From: Panicum virgatum | Lineage: Eukaryota > Streptophyta > Magnoliopsida > Poales > Poaceae | DNA length: 64,000 nucleotides | Assembly: GCF_016808335.1 (NCBI RefSeq) | Contig: NC_053149.1 | Location: forward strand, 39,634,118 to 39,698,117 | Direction of reading: 5' to 3' | Part shown: positions 11,264-23,281 of the stretch, in pieces | Numbering within the stretch: the stretch's first letter is position 1 | How the letters are laid out: every line of letters starts with the position of its first letter | The notes under the pieces: generated by a model | Told to the model about the DNA's origin: nothing | Seen by the model: the letters and a program-made list of their open reading frames with translations, nothing else | Databases searched by the model: none | Translations under genes and position numbers: made by a program

Positions 11264-11943
11264 TGCAGCACCCCCTGTACACGATCTCATCTGACGGCCG
11301 AGGTTCTTTCTTCGAAATGAAGCCTTCTCCACGATGCCGCCATCTTGATGAAGATCAGGTCTACGGTTTTGGAGGGTCCGCGAAACCCGGGTAGATGGCC
11401 GGTTTTGAGAAAATCGCCAAAACCTCACGCGCGGGAAGATTCCCGCCTCCACGCCGTGGCCCTAGACGCCGTTCCCGCCTCGGCCTTCTGACGGCCCTAG
11501 ACGCCGCCCGACGCCCGTCACCTCCACGCCCGCAGCGAGGCCCTAGACGCTGTCGACGCCCGTCACCTCCGTCAGTCCCGAGACCGACGCCCGTGCCTCC
11601 ACGACTTGGCGTCTTCAACCGCCATCGGCCTCCTTGGTTTTGTGGTGCAAACCAAGAAACCCGCCTTCCGTCGCCGCTTGCACCCTCGATCCAAGAGTGG
11701 ACGCCACAGCTGCCGCCCGGTCCGAGCTCCGGTCCCGGCTGCCCTTCACCGCCGTCCACCGCACGGTCCATCGGCCACAGCACCTCCACGGTAGCTCCCC
11801 GTCAACACTCGACGCCCGTGTACCTGCAATCCAAAGACCAAGCGCATGATCACATTGCACGGTTGACAATTCACTCATCACAAACAGGATAGAGTACTCA
11901 CATTCCTCAAGCTACTACCGTCCCACACACACGTCAGCAAGCC

Positions 11944-12556
11944 ATGGTTAAGGAGAAGGTGGCCGCAGCCGCCGCCGAGGCTGAGGCAAAGCTTCTAGTG
12001 GAGCGGCTGGTCGGAGTGACCGGCAGCGACCGCAAAAGCTTCCTGCTTAAGATCAAAGATCGTTTCGACCGGTGCTAGCTTTGGCGTATCATAGCGTAGC
12101 TTAGCTTGTACTCCCTCCGTTCCAAATTATAAGTCATTACAAGAATCTTGGAGAGTCAAAGTTTTTCAAGTTTGACCAAATTTATATAACAAGATAATAA
12201 CATTCATGATACCAACTAAGTATCATTAGATTCTTTGTTAGCTATATTTTCATAGTATACCTATTTGATGTCATAAATCTTTGTGTTTCTCTCTATAATT
12301 TTGGTCAAATTTTGAGATGGTTTGACTCTCCAAGATTCATGGAATGACTTATATTTTGGAACGGAGGTAGTATCAGCTAACTGTGTATATATGTCCAAAA
12401 ACTAACTGTATATGCTGTTGTCTTCTTCACAGCGTCTGCATGGAGCTTCCAACGATCGAGGTGAACGCCGAGGATCTGGCGGTGCGGGTGGAAGCATACG
12501 TCGGAGGACGAGCGGCGGCACCCAACATCTTCAACTCCATGACCAATATCTTCTTG
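11944..12556 (+). pseudogene. PDR-type ABCG transporter, 5' exons (fragment)
   Basis: Two exons are recognisable. 11944-12071 reads AKLLVERLVGVTGSDRKSF then LLKIKDRFDR. 12433-12556 reads VCMELPTIEVNAEDL and VEAYVGGRAAAPNIFNS. They are separated by a GT-AG intron holding a Stowaway MITE. These are the N-terminal cytosolic elements preceding the first nucleotide-binding domain of full-size plant ABCG (pleiotropic drug resistance) transporters. The usual 60-100 residues before LLVERL are missing, so the ATG at 11944 is probably not the original start. The upstream neighbour is a truncated copia LTR. The next exon is at 23040, beyond the 10 kb MULE in the following intron. Confidence 0.85.
12111..12370. 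mobile_element. Stowaway-type MITE in an ABCG intron
   Basis: 260 bp, starting CTCCCTCCGTTCCAAATTAT and ending with the inverted ATTTTGGAACGGAGGTAG. It is flanked by TA at 12109-12110 and 12371-12372. Long matching arms near both ends (CTTGGAGAGTCAAA / GACTCTCCAAG) fold it into a hairpin. Ends and TA duplication are those of Tc1/mariner-related Stowaway elements. Confidence 0.92.
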
Positions 12557-12836
12557 GTATGACAATTTTAAAAGAAAGGAAACTGATGCAACTGCAACAC
12601 CTAGTAGAATAAGCCAGAACATGAACATATGTCATTCTGCAGAACTCGTGCAAACATATGCCACTGTCTGCATGTAGACTGCATGTACATATATGACACT
12701 ACGAGAAAAAGAATGCCAAATTAAAATTTTTACATTATTATGTGCCAAGTTAAGTAGATCGTGTACAACCAAAATGTGTAAAAACTATATCAATTTTCGA
12801 GGCCTGCTCCATAGAACGATTAGATGATAGATTCAT

Positions 12837-12840
<4 letters not shown>

Positions 12841-12903
<63 letters not shown>
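12841..12903. repeat. (TA)n microsatellite, left flank of the MULE
   Basis: About 62 bases of uninterrupted TA repeat directly abut the left end of the Mutator-like element. A matching tract abuts its right end, so the element appears to have inserted in, and duplicated, a TA tract. Confidence 0.95.
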
Positions 12904-12906
<3 letters not shown>

Positions 12907-12916
12907 GCTTGTTTGT

Positions 12917-12951
12917 GGCCGGCTATAGAATAACTAATTCTATAGCCAGGT
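12917..12951 (+). repeat. Left terminal inverted repeat of the MULE
   Basis: About 35 bp, beginning GGCCGGCTATAGAATAACTA and ending TTCTATAGCCAGG. It matches the complement of 22861-22897 with a few changes and contains an internal inverted repeat, giving a cruciform-capable end. Confidence 0.85.
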
Positions 12952-13920
12952 TCTTTTCGCCAGGCTCGACAGCTCGACCCGGCTCTTCGGTCGTGCGGCT
13001 CCACTCGGCTCATCGAGCATCCTCCGGTGCAATAATTCATTACGCCAACAAATTATTGATCCCTAAAATTGCTCTCGTTTTCAATGCCTCAAGCGAAAAC
13101 ACCACCAAATCTCATGATTCAATTGCCGAGCGGTAAATCTCCTGATTCTCTCGCCGAGCAGGAAGAGATGCACAAATTCACCGGCGGTGATGCCGTTCTG
13201 GAATCGCAGGAGGAGATTCTCTTGCCGCAGCTTCCGCATACGCTCGTCAAAATCACCGATCCTCTGCTTCATCCCCCAGCCCCAACTCGCTACAGGAAGG
13301 CCACTTCTCCCCTGCCGGAGAAGTCCCAACTCTCCGGCGACGACCCTGGCCTGCTCCGCCCTTAGCCCCATAGTTGAATCGGTACCCAGCAGTCCACCTG
13401 TGCTCCCTCTGCTGAGATTGACCCCAGCGTGCGTGAAGCCCCTTGCGATTGGGTGAATCGCCAATCCCCATCCAGGCCATCGAAGAGATCAAGGTAAGCA
13501 TAATGTGTACAAGCTTAATTAAATCAGGGAACGATTCTTCATAAAATTGACCGCACGGAAGTCTCCACAGTTTTGTTTGATTCTTGAAGCTAGATACCCG
13601 TAGGTTGCATATGGTCCCCGGTTGCATATATTTTTTTGCAGGCAATTATTTTGATTGATCTTATAGTAAAACACCAAGCTGCTTAGGGCATACTTCTTGT
13701 AACTTTTATTATGGATTCACTGACCTTGCACAGTGATAACTGATAAAATGACCTTATAATTAGGAGCTTGGTTGTAGTATGAAATTTACGTCAATCATCA
13801 TCTGTGTTATATAATTTTGCCGATTAATTATGTGGTGCATTCATGGCCCCTGGTTTCATTTTCTTCAATTCTACCAGTGTTCGTAATACAAAATATAATA
13901 CACTACTTTTCAAATAGGCT
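12952..13920. other. Left subterminal region of the MULE
   Basis: It starts with GCTCG/CGGCT-rich sequence resembling the right subterminal region. A short open frame at 13084-13365 (plus) could be a 5' exon of the protease gene, but I recognise no domain in it. From 13500 to 13920 the sequence is AT-rich and noncoding. Confidence 0.5.
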
Positions 13921-16900
13921 ATGAGGAAAATTCAGGGGAGATTAAAAGCATTCTCAGTCCAGACCACACAAGGTGAATGGAACTTCGATGTCAGTACAAT
14001 CACCGGGGCAGCTGCGCAACCATCTGCTGGTGTTGATGCACGGACACAACCATCATCAGCAGCCCCTCAACCGCCTGATGCCCGCAATGCTAACGTGGTT
14101 AAGATCAGTTGCAAACCACCAGCCAAGATTGTTCAACGATCTCTTGCCGAATCAAGCAGTGCCAGGGATCTTCCTCAGTGTGATGATGATGATGACTTCA
14201 TGGAACCTCTGCCGAGGCGACCTGTCACCAAGAAACAGTGCGTCAATGCGAGTGTAGCGGACAATGCAACTGGCAAGGTACAATAGTAATTTAGTTGATC
14301 TTTTAGGTCCATGGAAATAACCATATAATTTATCACATTATGAATTTTGGGTTACTGTAATCATGTTAATTAGTTATGAATAACTTTATTTCTCATACAG
14401 CATACGTAGAAAAAATACACCCACCATTCAGTTGTTACTGTAACATTGACTGATCAATTTTGTGGTAAGTTAACCATATAATTTACTATTCCAATGAATT
14501 ACACAAATACCAGGGTTATAGGGATGTTGTTAGTTAATCTGAATTTTCTGTGACCTTAATTTGCAATGTACCTAAACATTGTGGTAACGTGTCATCTACC
14601 CTGTACCCAGGTTCTTTCACAACTCACTCCACTTTTATATCTGCACCTTTTCAGCATGCGAAGAACCCTGTCAAGTATGCTCATGCTCCTACTGTTCGAT
14701 GCGCCCCATCGGCATTCAACTGGTTTGTCGACCACCTAACGTTCAACCAGCGTATGCGAATCAAAGAAATGGGTTTTGGCGGGCTCCTTCATGTTTCGGC
14801 AGATAGGTTAGAGAGCAGAGAACTATTAAAGTTCTTGTTGGACAGGCTAGACCCCAGCACTATGGTGATCAATATTTCCAAAGACAAGGGAATCCATGTC
14901 ACCCCGTACGCCGTCATGCAAGTGCTTGGTTTACCAGACAGTGGTGAACATCTACATTTCCATTCACACAACCAAGCATCTAGGGAGTTCTCTGCTTTCA
15001 AGGTTTGGGTTGGTCTAGAAGAATCCCAAGACATGCATGCTAGCCATCTCCAAAATATTTTGGAGGATGATTCTAATATGGGATCTGCCATGATTGATGA
15101 TGACATGGCAATAAGATTTTTCTTCATCATTGCTTGTAACAAACTGCTTTTCCCAAGCACAGACAACAACATCAGGTGCAAGGATGTTTACTTGACTAGG
15201 GACCTGACTTGCTTACCAGGGTTGAACTGGTGCAAAGCAGTTGTGGATGACCTTCAAGATGTTGCATTCACTTGGCGGGCTGACAGAACAAAGAAATCGC
15301 TCTCAGGATGTGCAATATTTCTCATTGTGAGTATACTATTTTTGCCACCCATATGATTGATTGACTAGTTTAAATTTATTTACTGAAATTTTCCATTGAC
15401 CACATTTTTACCCATGCCTTCGATTTTTATGTAGATACTGTATCTTGACAACCTCCAATGCAAATATCAGATTGCACACACTGAAACTCCTCGCGCAAAG
15501 TACTTTGATCAAAATGTTATTAAGAAGATAATTACTGCTGACAGGATGAAAGACCGACAAGGGAAGGCTACATTTGGGCTATTACCGGTGAGGTCTTTTA
15601 GTGAGTATTCTTGTGTTATTTACATTTACACTCTGTAATTTCCAATATGTATTAACAATTTTATTTGTTGTGTGCAGCTTAGGAACAGCATCAATACTTG
15701 CTACCATAGGACTCAGCACTCATCTTCAGAAGTCCCAGTAAACATTGACCCATTGGCCGCAACACATTTCTCCAGTATGCAAGCAGAAGTGCATAGTTTA
15801 GTTGCTCAGATTGGTACCAGTTCAAGGAAGATGCAGGCAATGCTGGTCTTGGCAAATTTTGAAGCTAAATCTAAGAAAGCATCAAGTTATATGAACATCG
15901 GCCAACAGATACTACGGGATGCACATCAGGCAGCCGTTCACACTCTGCGAACAATTTTGCATGATGAGGTGAATGGCAACATCAATCAACAACATCATGA
16001 CCAGACCCATGCTTGTGATGAAGGTAGTGACATGTGTTCGAGCTCACAGAGTTCGGATTGATTATTTTTTTCTTGTATTTTACATTCTCTATATTACTTT
16101 ATGCGTGCAGCTCAAGCCGATGACATTGACATGCATGATAACAATAGTCTGGAAAACAGAGGGTCTGAACATGTATCTGACATGCCAATTAGTCGATCTG
16201 AAGTAAGGGGAAGTGAGCTGTCTTCTGGTAAGTCACATGACAACTGGTAGTTGTGAGAACCAAAGATCTAAAAAATCCATATTAAAAAATTCATTAACCC
16301 TCATTAACCCCACGAGTTTCAGGTGGTCACACAAACCAGGATTTCAATCAGGCTGCAACTGCAGAATTTCAACAAAACAGGACCAAAGAACAAGTTTTAC
16401 CACCCGTCGACAGCATGCACAATGCCGCCACTGCTAGTTTCTATTTTCCCGGTGTAAATTACTGAACCTGACTACTTTGTTCACTGCCACATTCTTTGTG
16501 TAACCGAACTCCCCATCCTTCTCCAGGGGAATATTGAGGTTGGCAATGAAACTGAAGGTGAATTTTCACCCGTCTGTACTCAGGTCACACACTCACCTGG
16601 TGTTTCAAATAAGCATCTCTAATATTTTAGCATTAGCCATGGACATCCTCACACATACATTTGATTCTTCACATGCAGGTTCCCACAGATGTTACTATTG
16701 ATCGTGTCGTGCCTCTTCGAGCGGCTGAAGGAGATACTGGACCATCCTTGCCCATCGGCAGTATGTTGTCTTCTTATTTCTTATATATATTTAAGATTTC
16801 ACCTGCTATTTATTTCATATCACCTGCAGGCACTCATGATAATGTCCACGAAGCAACTTCACATGTGGATTCCCTAGTTGGAGTCACTGATGCATATACC

Positions 16901-18363
16901 ACTGTTACCAGCCCCCGACAAGTTGCAACGGCTGAAATGACTAGATCAGAAGCGAATGTCATTGCACAAACTGCCAAACAAGTGCCAGATGAGGTCCTTA
17001 TCTACCACCTTAGTTTCACACGTACATCATCCACTTTGTTGCATTTTCGTCAATGCACTTATGACAACATTTTTTTCCTGAATGTGTGCACAGTCGGCAG
17101 GAATCATTAGTAGCATCGATGATGCACTCGGCCCTATTCTTTTCCGGCCTTGCACTCCAGGTGACATCCCCCACTGCCCAGCTATTAATCCTAGGCCACA
17201 ACGGCTTACAAAAAGACCCGCCATGTATGTGTCACCATTCAAAGGTGATCCACAACGAGCAAAAGTTCCATTGTCCAAGGCACTTGCTGTGAGAAAGAAG
17301 TTCAAATGTAGAATGACGTGTTTAAGGTACTGTTTATGATCATACTCTCAAATATTACATGCTTCAAACACGCACTTATGTATCATCCCTTACATACTAG
17401 TGATGTTTTCATCCGCACCGACTTGAGGGAATTCAGTGGATCAGACATATTAGCTTCCTTCATTGAGGGGGAAAAGATGTTGTGCACCAGATTCATGTCC
17501 TACTTTGTTGCTTGCATGAGTCATGATGAATCAGTCCACATGATTGATGGTGGTGGATACAGGGTCTTCTTATCTCTAGAGCTTGGGGTGAGTGAGACCA
17601 ATGTCACGTGCACTAGTCAGCATTTCAACAGTTTTTTTTATATTCTCTTATTCCATTCATGGCACATGCAGGATTATGTCAATATAGAGGAAGGTGAAGG
17701 CATATCTCAGTGGGAATCACCTCAAGCCCTCGCCATTTTACAACGTGATATTGAACATGTTGATCCAAACAAAGTGAAACTAGTAAGTGCACATGTCAAC
17801 CTCATGAATTTGAGCTTCAAGTTTGTTTCCCTTAAAACTTTTTTTTTCATGTCTAGTTCCTTTTGCCGGTTATGGAGGAGGGTCACTACAGCATATACTG
17901 TATCAACTTCATACATGACCGCATAGATGTTCTGGATTCTAGCCCAGAAGACCACAAAGTTTACCATCAAGTTCTAGGTGACCGAATCATTCACAGGCTC
18001 AATCTCCTATTCCAGTTGGCTACGAATTCCACAATAAAACAGTTTACTAGATTCAAGCGTCCCATCATAGATGTATGTTCACAAACGCGTGCAATTGATT
18101 GCGGTTTCTTTGCACTTAAATTCATGGAGCTTTGGAATGGTGAATCTTTCCATTTTCCAATCCTAGCAGTAAGGCTTATCATTCTTCACCAAATTCATCA
18201 CTTGCTATTCTTTTAATTCCTCCATCTCATCCTGTTCCACAACAAAATCCAGGAAAACATATGGCAGTACAAGTCTCAGCTCCTCTTCTATGGCATCTAC
18301 CATCCGATCAACAAGATTGAGAAGCTCCCTGCTGGACTCGAAGCATATAGGCCTCGCCTGTGA
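13921..18363 (+). CDS. ULP1-like (C48) cysteine protease carried by the MULE, multi-exon
   Basis: Predicted exons include 13921-14277, 14655-15326, 15435-15597, 15678-16023 and 16111-16227, then less certain small exons to about 17300. Catalytic-region exons follow: about 17400-17590, 17672-17782, 17858-18169, and the last, ending at the TGA 18361-18363 (EAYRPRL). The 5' half resembles the plant-mobile/ULP N-terminal region (TFNQRMRIKEMGFGG). The protease domain shows His in EEGHYSIYCINF, Asp in IDVLDS, and Cys in QTRAIDCGFFALKFMELW, the His-Asp-Cys set of SUMO-type proteases. The likely role is cleavage of ubiquitin-like modifiers; substrate unknown. All catalytic exons are open, so the copy may be intact, although the middle splicing is uncertain. 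It converges with the transposase gene. Confidence 0.75.
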
Positions 18364-19177
18364 TCCTCATCATTGATCCTTGTTTTCCAACAAAATGTGT
18401 ACTAGTGAATAAGTTCGATGCCACTTGTTTTTCTACTGCCCACAATAAATTATTTCATGTTGGTTGTATGGACACCAGAGGTTGTACTAAAGTTTTCATG
18501 GAACCTGTTTCCCTATTTTTATTCCAGTTCAATTGATTTGTCATATCACTATTTTTGTCAGTTTGGCCACAAATTTCATTTCTACTCATATTACCAGATG
18601 TCTTGTCAGTCGTTACTAGCTGGAGAAAAGCTATCCTTTCAGGTTTTAAGGCCTCTTAATTTAATATAGGGATTCTCTGTAACATAAACTTGGTTACGAT
18701 AATATTGAATAAACAACAAATTAAAGTCTAACAAAACACTCATCTCATCATGGACACAAATCTTTCATGATGCACTCATCTCCTTAGTGCTGTGCATTCT
18801 TGGACTAGCTAAGGATCAAATTGCACCAATTTTATACGTACAGATTGCCCTACCTGAACCAATATCATCAAAATTTCTCATGACTTTATGAGACTTCTAA
18901 TATAGTAAGCCAACAGAGAAGTGGCAACTTACTGTTACGAGACAACCAAAAACTCTCCAAATACATGAAGTTCCAACAGTAATGCTCCCCAAATACAGTA
19001 AACTATTACGAGAATTCAGTTTCAGAACTAACATGAGGTATGCAAATTCTAATAAACATAACACACTTAGTTCGAACACAGTAATCTGTTACAATGTTTC
19101 AAAACACGAAGCGCTTGAAAATTATGGTAAAACAAAATCATTGATCCCAATTTAATTATTCTATCAATGTATACGCC
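18364..19177. other. Region between the two convergent MULE genes
   Basis: About 800 bp of AT-rich sequence between the stop of the protease gene (plus) and the stop of the transposase gene (minus). I see no open frame of note and no further repeat; it presumably holds both 3' untranslated regions. Confidence 0.6.
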
Positions 19178-22100
19178 TTATGCCACATCATCAAAATCGT
19201 CTTCCAGTTGCCTTTTGGTCGGTGGTCTCCCCCTCTTCCGTCCCATCTTGCCCCGCAGACTCCCGCTGGCTCCTCTTTTCTTTCCTGCATTTTCCGGGTT
19301 AAGATCACAGCTTGTGCTATAATGTCCCAAAAATCCACAGTATCCACATGTCCGTTTCCCCTCTGCCTTATTGGTGCTTGCATCATCATTAACAACTTGC
19401 TTCCCACCACGCTTTCTACCCTTTGTAGCTGCCTCCTTTGGTGCAGAATTTGAGATTTGGATTTCATCTAGAATTGGTGGAGCACGCGGTTGGCCTCCAG
19501 GTTCATTTGCCACATCCTGTTCACCCTGATTAGCTTGAGGTTCATCTTCAGTTCCAGAAGACCCACCTTGGGAATATGAACACTCCCCCCTATTTGATGG
19601 CCCAGTATCTCTTGCAATAGCTTCACCCCACTCAGCTAATGCAGTCATCTGTTCACAAGCTTTCTCAAACCCAAAACTTGTTTTGCGGCATGCCCTCACA
19701 GCCGTCATTGCGATTTCTACTAGCTTCTTGGTTTTGTGTTGTTCACTTTCGCATGCCGTTTCTGTTGTCACTATGTCATGTCTGTCCCATGTTACCATAC
19801 TCCTCGCACCCCTAGTGTATCTCTTCATTATATAATCTGAAGGTATATTGTCAATCTGAAGGTGTGTGAAGGCTTTAATAAGATGGGCGCAGAACAATCC
19901 TACAATAAGCAAATCCACAATTGTCAGAAACCACCTTAAACTAACAAATTCTACAGTGAAACTTTTTTAAAACGACCTCTATATTACCTGTATGCTCCCA
20001 TGTCTTGCACTCGCACGTATATGTCCCAAATCTTACATCAGCCTCCACTCTGAATGAATGTTGAAACCATGCATACTTCCATGACTGATTTGTGTGTGTC
20101 ACTAGGTAAACATCAACCTCGTTTGGATGAGGATCAATACGGAATGCAGTACTGTATATATAAGTTTCCCTATACTTTTTGTACACAGCTCGTGTATACA
20201 CCCTGCTCAAATGGGCATCAAAGGGTTGCATTGTCAACCGCAAGTTACCAGCCTGTTTCATATACAACCACATAAAACAATGTGTCTCAGTTACAAATAG
20301 ATTTGTTATAAATTCCAAAAGAAGTTTGTAAAAATATTGATGGTAATTTAGATACAAAAAATGATTGTCATTTTTTTACCTGAGACCAATGGGTTTCTCC
20401 AGCCGCCGCGTGGTTTGTGCGTTGAATGAAGTCTAGCATCCTGCGTGCAAATTTACTCATGCATGTCATATGTCCTGTGAAGCCACTACTCTTGATCATC
20501 TTATTAACACTTTCACTTCTTTGTGTAGAGGTCATCCTCCCACAGTACAAGGGTTTGAAGTAAGCAGCAACCCACAGGTGCCTACTATCCCAAAGCCCCT
20601 TAATAGTATCATCCTTCTGTAAGCCATACTCATCCACTAGCTCCTTCCATGCTGCCTCAAACTCTGTAGGTGTTAAAGGGTGATTGATTACAGTGAGGAG
20701 CTTTATATTCAAACCATCATGTAGTTTGTACAATTTTCTCAGCTCCCATCTATACTTCTTCAGCATGTGCCAACGACACAACCTGTGTTGTGTTTTCTTG
20801 AATACCTTCTGGATCGCGGCCGCCATTGCGCTATCCTGATCTGTAACACAATAAAGGTCACAAAGTTACCAGACATTCATCTTTTTGTGGGTACTCAAGA
20901 AAATCATTTTCAACGATTTCTCACCTGTAAGTATACATCTTGGGTCGCGACTTCCAGTCATACAGTTTTGGAATGCCCTAAACAGCCACTCAAAAGTGTT
21001 AGCTTGCTCGTCCTGCAACAGTGCTTGCCCAAACACGACGTTCTGCAGTTGATGGTTTGACCCAACAAACATAGCTAAAGGCATGCTATACACGTTGGTT
21101 TTGTACGTCGTGTCGAATGTAACGACATCTCCAAAATCTCTATATTCTGCACGCTGGCTGGCATGGCTCCAAAACACATTCTTTATCACATTTTGCTCAT
21201 CCACCTGCACCTCATAGTAGAAATATTCGTTTTGGCCCTTCATCTCACTAAAGAACTCAAGCAGCTTCGGTATATCATTTTCCCTCTCCTCCCTCGCAGC
21301 TGCAGCTTTCCTGAATTCATGAAAGAATTTATCACATCAAGGGCACTTACATGTATTCGACAATGTCATGCTCAACAAAAAATAAAATAAAATTTGTTAC
21401 CTATTTCTCAAGTCCATCTCAGTGAATGTGAAGTTTTGCCTCCCACCATATAACTCAGACAACACATTTACTGTAGTGTTGTGGGAAGCATCACACCTAT
21501 GCATCTGATCAACAACCTCCATGACTATTGGGTCTTTGTTCTTCTTCAACCTCAGGTATTGCGTTACACTTGGTGATGGATGCAGTGGATGGTTGTGCTC
21601 CAACCTTTTCCTCTCAAAGAACCAATAGTCCTTTTTCTTGTTCCATTTAACCTTCACAAAAGCCTTGCACTCACACCTCATGGACATTCTCTCACGTACC
21701 CTCTCCTCACCCGGCTTGTAGTAATCCCAGTGCCCTTGTTTATTACACGATAACTCCAGTACAGTAGTTCTAGTCCTGGTTATGCGAACACCAAATCCTG
21801 CCTTGCCCGCGTAGAACTTGTAAAATTCTTCGGCTTCATCTTTGCTGTCAAAACGGAACTCCTCATTTGGCACGATTGTCTCTGGCAACAAGGGATCCTG
21901 AGAAAATGAACACAAATTTATAAGCTATTTCCATCCAATCACTAAAAAACAAGCCTGAAACTAGCAACATTCATTCAGATACAAGGTACACAAATTCAGA
22001 AGCTATTTCCATCTAATCTCGAAATAAAAACAGCGTGAAACCATGCTAAAACATTTTTTGCCTTCATGCATCGCTGTTTCCTAGTACTACTCACAACAAG

Positions 22101-22589
22101 CTAGATATGATATATGAGTCACGCTTGTTATCTTCAATATTAGTGCAACCAATCAGATATATCAGAAAATTAGTTCAGGATCAGCACACTTACGTGCGTG
22201 TACGTCCTCTCCGCTTCAGGCGTTGCCATGGTTCCCGGGGACACGGCTTGCAGCGGAGTCACCTGAGCCAACCTTGTGGGATTTATAGCAGGCAACGGCC
22301 CTGGGCATGGCGACTCATCATGACTACTCGGCGCAGTGCCGTGCGTCTGTGGCGTGGCCGGCAGAGCCGAACAACGGAACTCCATCGATTCTGCCGATTC
22401 CCTCGTCGGCAGGCCAGATCGTATCACCATTGCAGGCGGCGTAGCAGAGTCACCTGCCGTGCAGCATGCGCTAATTGCTCCTGAGGCTGTTTGTGTTACG
22501 TAATCCATGGAATTGGATTGCGTATGAGGAGCGTGATGCAACAGGGCACAGGGATAGCAAGGAGGAGTCGCCGGCCTGAAAATTCTCAT
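19178..22589 (-). CDS. FAR1/MULE-type transposase of the Mutator-like element, multi-exon
   Basis: Exons on minus: first from 22589 (or Met at 22508) to 22194 with a GTAAGT donor; 21897-21401 with a FAR1-type DNA-binding region (FRFDSKDEAEEFYKFYAGKA); about 21312-20930; about 20847-20380; about 20250-19988; and about 19906-19178. The MULE catalytic core shows DTTYKTN in exon 3 and TDQD across the exon 3/4 junction, with HRLCRWHMLKK after it. A SWIM zinc finger (CECKTWEHTG plus LFCAHLIKAF) spans the last intron. The C-terminus has a basic linker and a CCHC knuckle (CGYCGFLGHYSTSC). No stop or frameshift was found, so it could encode a working transposase. Confidence 0.8.
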
Positions 22590-22710
22590 TTGTCGATTAA
22601 TGTCGTCAATGCCGTAACGGGTGCCGCTCCCGACGATGCTTCCTCTCCCCTTGCGGTAATGATGCCGCGGTAGTTATTGTCGTAATGATTTCCGTGCTCG
22701 GCTCGTCGTA

Positions 22711-22739
<29 letters not shown>
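22711..22739. repeat. Homopolymer of 29 cytosines
   Basis: An uninterrupted poly-C run lies upstream of the transposase gene, in the right subterminal region of the MULE. The true length may differ because such runs are hard to sequence. Confidence 0.9.
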
Positions 22740-22741
<2 letters not shown>

Positions 22742-22860
22742 CTCGCTCGATTGCCTCCCAATCGTGGGCTCCGCTCGGCTCGGCATCAGCGGGAGGCACC
22801 ACCTGTGCCGGATGGTAACGGAACCTCAGGGGATGATCGGTCAATCACGACGGTCGGATG

Positions 22861-22897
22861 GACTGGCTGTAGAATAGGGTATTCTATAGCCGGCCAT
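22861..22897 (-). repeat. Right terminal inverted repeat of the MULE
   Basis: The complement reads ATGGCCGGCTATAGAATACC and continues TATTCTACAGCCAG, matching the left end with several changes and keeping the same internal palindrome. Confidence 0.85.
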
Positions 22898-22911
22898 AAA
22901 GTATAGGTACC

Positions 22912-22912
<1 letters not shown>

Positions 22913-22970
<58 letters not shown>
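22913..22970. repeat. (TA)n microsatellite, right flank of the MULE
   Basis: About 58 bases of pure TA repeat directly outside the right end of the MULE, mirroring the tract at 12841-12903. Confidence 0.95.
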
Positions 22971-22974
<4 letters not shown>

Positions 22975-23281
22975 CTCTGTTCGGTGGTGGTGGGATACTA
23001 ATACTACTGAATGTGTTCGGTTTTGCTGCTTACTGATAGGATGCTGCGAACGCACTGCACTTTCTACCCAGCAATTGGAAGACCAAGTATACAATCCTGT
23101 ATAAAACCAGTGCTGTCTTCAGGCCAAAAAGGTTTGCAGCTGGACAAGATGTGGCATTTGTTTCGCCTTACTATTTCTTATTTCTCAACAAGGCGCTATA
23201 TTTGCATTATTGTGATCAGAGTTTTGAATTGTTAAATTGCATATAGTGGATGTGTGTGTGATATATGATTGGGAACATATC

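Larger units (their letters stand above)
6504..11912 (-). mobile_element. SIRE/Maximus-like Ty1/copia element, interrupted and truncated
   Basis: Minus-strand order is LTR (10290 to about 11912), primer binding site, gag with a long coiled-coil region, protease and integrase. The integrase stops at 6504 where the Tekay-like element has inserted; RT and the 3' LTR must lie left of the window. The lineage is inferred from the large Gag with UBN2-type domain, zinc knuckles and long coiled coil, and from an LTR end resembling the solo LTR at 39357 (shared AGAGGGGGGGTGAAT). At the right, the LTR appears to end without its terminal bases near 11912, against the ABCG pseudogene, so that junction is probably a deletion. 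At least three in-frame stops make the copy non-functional. Confidence 0.83.
10290..11912 (-). repeat. 5' LTR of the SIRE-like copia element, outer end lost
   Basis: On the plus strand it begins TGAGGGACCG next to the primer binding site and includes AGAGGGGGGGTGAAT, as in the solo LTR at 39357. It contains two palindrome arrays (10509-10600 and 11176-11263) in opposite orientation. A GC-rich block lies at 11395-11830. Sequence near 11860-11912 resembles a copia LTR end, but no terminal CA with a matching target duplication is visible, so the outer boundary is an estimate. Open frames across 11361-11892 are probably composition artefacts. Confidence 0.68.
12904..22912. mobile_element. Mutator-like element carrying a ULP1-like protease gene and a FAR1-type transposase
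   Basis: The 10.0 kb element lies between two (TA)n tracts. Near each end is an inverted repeat: GGCCGGCTATAGAATAACT at 12917 and its counterpart GGCCGGCTATAGAATACCC on the minus strand from 22895. Each arm is itself nearly palindromic (GGCTATAGAAT ... ATTCTATAGCC). The outermost 10-15 bases next to the TA tracts are only weakly alike. Two genes converge inside: a protease gene on plus (13921-18363) and a transposase gene on minus (19178-22589). This is the gene content of ULP-carrying MULEs known from plants (Kaonashi-type in Arabidopsis); insertion in TA microsatellites recalls the rice Micron family. The combination is treated as a finding. Confidence 0.85.

Noticed and set aside
11361..11892. 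Overlapping open frames on both strands
   Set aside because: GC-rich LTR block; Pro/Arg-rich low-complexity translations in both directions.
12841..12903. CRISPR-like or satellite repeat
   Set aside because: Plain dinucleotide microsatellite; the window is from a plant nuclear genome.
12750..13040. Minus frame with Tyr-Ile repeats
   Set aside because: Translation of the (TA)n microsatellite.
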